From: Symbiodinium microadriaticum
Lineage: Eukaryota; Sar; Dinophyceae; Suessiales; Symbiodiniaceae
Assembly (NCBI GenBank): GCA_001939145.1
Contig: LSRX01000007.1
Coordinates: forward strand, 1,801,914 to 1,865,913
Length of the DNA: 64,000 bases
Direction of reading: 5' to 3'
Shown here: positions 61,176 to 64,000 of the stretch, one piece after another
How the letters are laid out: each line of letters starts with the position of its first letter
Numbering within the stretch: the first letter of the stretch is position 1
The notes under the pieces: model-generated
What the model was told of the DNA's origin: nothing
The model's input: the letters and a program-made list of their open reading frames with translations, nothing else
The model's database searches: none
Program-made: the position numbers and the translations under genes

Positions 61176-61262
61176 TACATGTGTATATATACACGTTACA
61201 TGCGTTGAACTTTGTATATATATATATATATAATTTATATATATATATATATATATATATAC
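61176..61262. repeat. (TA)n microsatellite
   Basis: Two TA dinucleotide runs (61,214-61,232 and 61,236-61,262) separated by TTTA, with TATA-rich text just upstream. Confidence 0.93.
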
Positions 61263-64000
61263 GTTTTGCCATATACCTACAACTAGTGGGGTGCAGCTTT
61301 CTGTCGTTTATGTCTGTGCGGCTTACATCGTTGCAACACCCCGAGTTGGCAGCAACCTTGCTCTCTCTCCCTCACACGGACTCGAGTCGATCATGCCGCG
61401 AAGAAGCAAGTCGTCATGTCGTTATTCGACACAACTAAACCACCACAGGCCTAAAGACACTGCACACGATAGACCCATGAATCAATGAAGGCTGAACTTG
61501 CGCAAATAAAAGAACTGGAAGCTGTGAGAATACTCTGCCTTGCAGCGAATCCACCACATCAGTGGACTCCATTCATCTGATATCTGAAACATATCTGGAT
61601 ACACTTCTAGCGCTCTGACTGTGACAAACTTCTGCATGATCTGCTTGCAATATGATAACGAAAGAGCTCTAAACTTGGGAGTTGAAGCTGCCGATGCTGT
61701 GTCAGAACTACAAGATACTTCAGTGATCATGACCAGCACACGAGAAACAATAGGAAACTCAGAGTTCAACTGAGCATACGAACTCAACGCTGGACAGAAA
61801 CATAATCTAAGTTACAACAAGAACATACTCGCAGAAAAGCACCTCTATCGAACAAAAAAACAACCGTATTGAAATCGTAGCAAAATCGTAAACGGACAAA
61901 AACCCTGAACCATAAGAAAATCATGAGATAATCGTAAAAAAATTCCCGGCGCCTACCCTGACTTTCCCAATGCTGGGCGTCACAAGACTACCAAATCAGG
62001 AAAGAAAGGTGCATCAGAAGAAGCATGAAGCATGAGAGCGAATGGCATACCACGATTAGCAGCGGCCAAAGGCAGGTATCGAACCCGAGGTACTCTGCCA
62101 CATCAGCACCTCCTACAAACAGCAGCTATTTAATGATGCACGATGACTGTTTACTCAGCAGCTCGTTCTGATGCAAACGCCGCGAGCTCGTCTCCAAAAC
62201 ATTCGGATCCAGGCCTGAAACTTGCAGTTCCGCACCATCACGAAGGGCGGAAAGGAGAAAGCGTGCTGGTCAGGGCAAAGGCGCATGGAGGGTCTTTCCA
62301 AGTTTTGGATCGGGATCTTCGATGGGAATACTCCGGAGGGCAGCTCTTGACTACAGCAGTGACCCGGGCTCAAAGAAGCCCTGACAGATGCGGAGAAATA
62401 TGCGGAAATCCAACTTGCCACCTCCACTCCACGGTGTCGGAATTCGAAGCCGTTCACCTTGCAAGCGCAGCAGTTCTGAGTGAGCCCTGCTGCAGGAAAA
62501 GCTGAATCGCCAACCATAGCTTGAGCTGCCGTGATGCCCCCCAAATTCCAGCTATCGGAAGCGACTAGTCGAGTGTAGGATTTAGGATTGAAGGCCCACT
62601 ACCACTGCGAATCTTGAACCCTTCAACACGAAGCAGCCGATGACCTCAAAACCCTAAGTCCTAAGTACCCTCCAACCCGTGACCGAGTGGGCGACGTAGA
62701 GGGAGACAGTTGTTTCGACCACCTGACTCGGTTTAGGGTTTGGGGGAGAGCGACCTGCTCCGTTCCGGCCGGGGTGATGTGCCAGCAGGCAACACGGTGC
62801 CAGTATATAAGATGAGAAGAAGTCCACAACAGAAAGTCGCTACATGCCTCTACCAGCTCCAGAACCCGAGAAAAGTGAAACCGAAGACAGAGAGCAGATG
62901 ACTCTACCCCGACCTGCACTCAAATCATTCAGTTATCGGGCTGGCACCCTTGGCTCTTGCAAGAGCTCAAACGAACACTATGCCACCTCCAAATCTGTCT
63001 TGGAGAGAACCTGGATTAGGTTGTGCATGGCGGCATGGCAGACAGATCTCTCAATCTCACATACTGGAAATCCTCTCTCCACATCTCTCGCACTCTCTTA
63101 TGGGCTCCTGGGTGTTGGCCCCGGCCCTGCGGCACTGCCCGCTGCCTCATCCTCTGAGGACAGCAGGTGCAGGCTTTCTTCGCCTGAACAGCAACTCTCC
63201 ATCTCTGCCATCTCTAAGAACTTCCAGCTCTGTTTTCCAAACCCCCAAAAAATGGTCCAGTGCTCTGCATGCCAAGGGACGGATGGGAACCCCGCGCAGA
63301 GGCTGGTTTACTGTCGCATCGTACCTTCTCCACATGGCATGGGTATACAAGGTTTATAGACTTCGTGCTACAGGGTTGGGGCTTTGAGCCTGCGGGGTCT
63401 CTCTGCACCGAGAACAGATGACAATGACAGGATGCGCTTTGCCATACTTCCACGGCACACATAGCAGCCGCCGTATGCTGTGAGATGCTTGCTACTTCTG
63501 ACCCGAGCAGTGCGGCAGGAAGTGAACAGCACTCTGAACTCGACCCTACAGTCCCCACCGGCGAGGTGATTTACCAAAGCCTCAGGAAGGCCCGCAACTG
63601 AGAGCCGAAAGAGCAGTAAGGAACCATCCCTGGGCGGCTCACGAGAGTACCTAGGCTGGAGAGCAACTCAACTCGCTTTCCTAGGGTTCAGGCGGATTCC
63701 CAGGTTCTACGAAACCAAGGGCCTGGAGGCCATCGAGCCTTTTCCTCTCCTCTATGACCCTATGTTTCTTCACGCAAGAGTTCGCAACAGTGTCGTCAAA
63801 GTCTGTGTCGGCAGGTGTTACTGTGTTTCTTATGGGACAGTTTCGGTATTCAAGGTTCAGGTGTGCGGGATGTCGGTTTTCCTATTGCCGGGTTCCTAGA
63901 ACTATGCCTTTAGGCTCGGCACACTGTCCCAGCCAGAACACAGGCAGGTTGAGGGTTCTCGGTGGGCACCTTAGGCTTTTAGAGCCTAAAGCCAATCTGA
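61263..64000. other. No supported gene; one tRNA/SINE-like motif
   Basis: Frames at plus 62,143-62,505, minus 62,155-62,544 and plus 62,844-63,387 overlap others on both strands and show no motifs. Telomere-like words (CCCTAAG, TTTAGGG) occur at 62,650-62,745. Confidence 0.35.
62062..62120 (-). repeat. Degenerate tRNA-like box A/box B sequence (possible SINE relic)
   Basis: The minus strand has TGGCAGAGTACC, like a tRNA box A, followed almost at once by GGTTCGATACC, a perfect box B pattern. The boxes are too close for a tRNA, and no acceptor stem pairs, so it is not a tRNA gene. A tRNA-derived SINE fragment is the simplest reading; 16 bp recur at 15.49 kb. Confidence 0.35.

Noticed and set aside
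62062..62120. tRNA gene on the minus strand
   Set aside because: Box A and box B are only a few bases apart, the T stem has a mismatch and no acceptor stem forms.

Overview
The window looks like nuclear DNA of a dinoflagellate, most likely a Symbiodiniaceae-type genome. The evidence is: (i) genes split into short exons, often 35-100 nt, whose introns start with GC about as often as GT and end in AG, mostly followed by G; (ii) scattered TTTAGGG/CCCTAAA telomere-type repeats inside the sequence; (iii) very low coding density; (iv) a non-LTR retrotransposon carrying a DNA cytosine methyltransferase, a gene type already known from dinoflagellate retrotransposons. Every gene I can support lies on the minus strand, which fits the one-directional gene clusters described for dinoflagellates. 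Exons were found by motif matching and by checking splice phase by hand, so single exon borders may be off by a few bases.

Layout, left to right. 1-3.2 kb: no supported gene, one large microsatellite. 3.3-4.9 kb: an apparently unspliced CCCH zinc-finger reading frame with a one-base frameshift. 5-20 kb: essentially no recognisable gene; a 24-bp tandem repeat and simple repeats. 20-25 kb: candidate minus-strand exons, including a signal-peptide first exon, function not recognised. 27,104-36,709: a complete, decayed LINE-type element of 9,576 bp bounded by a 15-bp target-site duplication. Its ORF1 holds a C5 cytosine-DNA methyltransferase domain with motifs I, IV, VI, VIII, IX and X. Its ORF2 holds an APE endonuclease, a reverse transcriptase, a CCHC finger and an RNase H. 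37.3-42.1 kb: a multi-exon NSUN2-type RNA m5C methyltransferase gene directly upstream of the insertion and in the same orientation. 42.5 kb: a ubiquitin-like first exon. 44.1-44.95 kb: telomere-like repeats next to an N and a 16-base match to an Illumina adapter, so this join is suspect. 50.9-53.4 kb: a multi-exon MPPED/UPF0046-type metallophosphoesterase gene. 57-57.5 kb: a dense microsatellite block. 59.8-60.6 kb: an AT-rich tract unlike its surroundings.

How the parts relate. The retroelement would copy itself by target-primed reverse transcription (APE nick, then RT) and, in an intact copy, could methylate cytosines in its own DNA or nearby host DNA. This copy is dead: at least two, probably three, frameshifts and three in-frame stops, nearly all outside the methyltransferase domain. 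It inserted, in sense, in the 3' part or just downstream of a gene for an RNA cytosine methyltransferase, so RNA-m5C and DNA-m5C enzymes lie side by side with no evident functional link.
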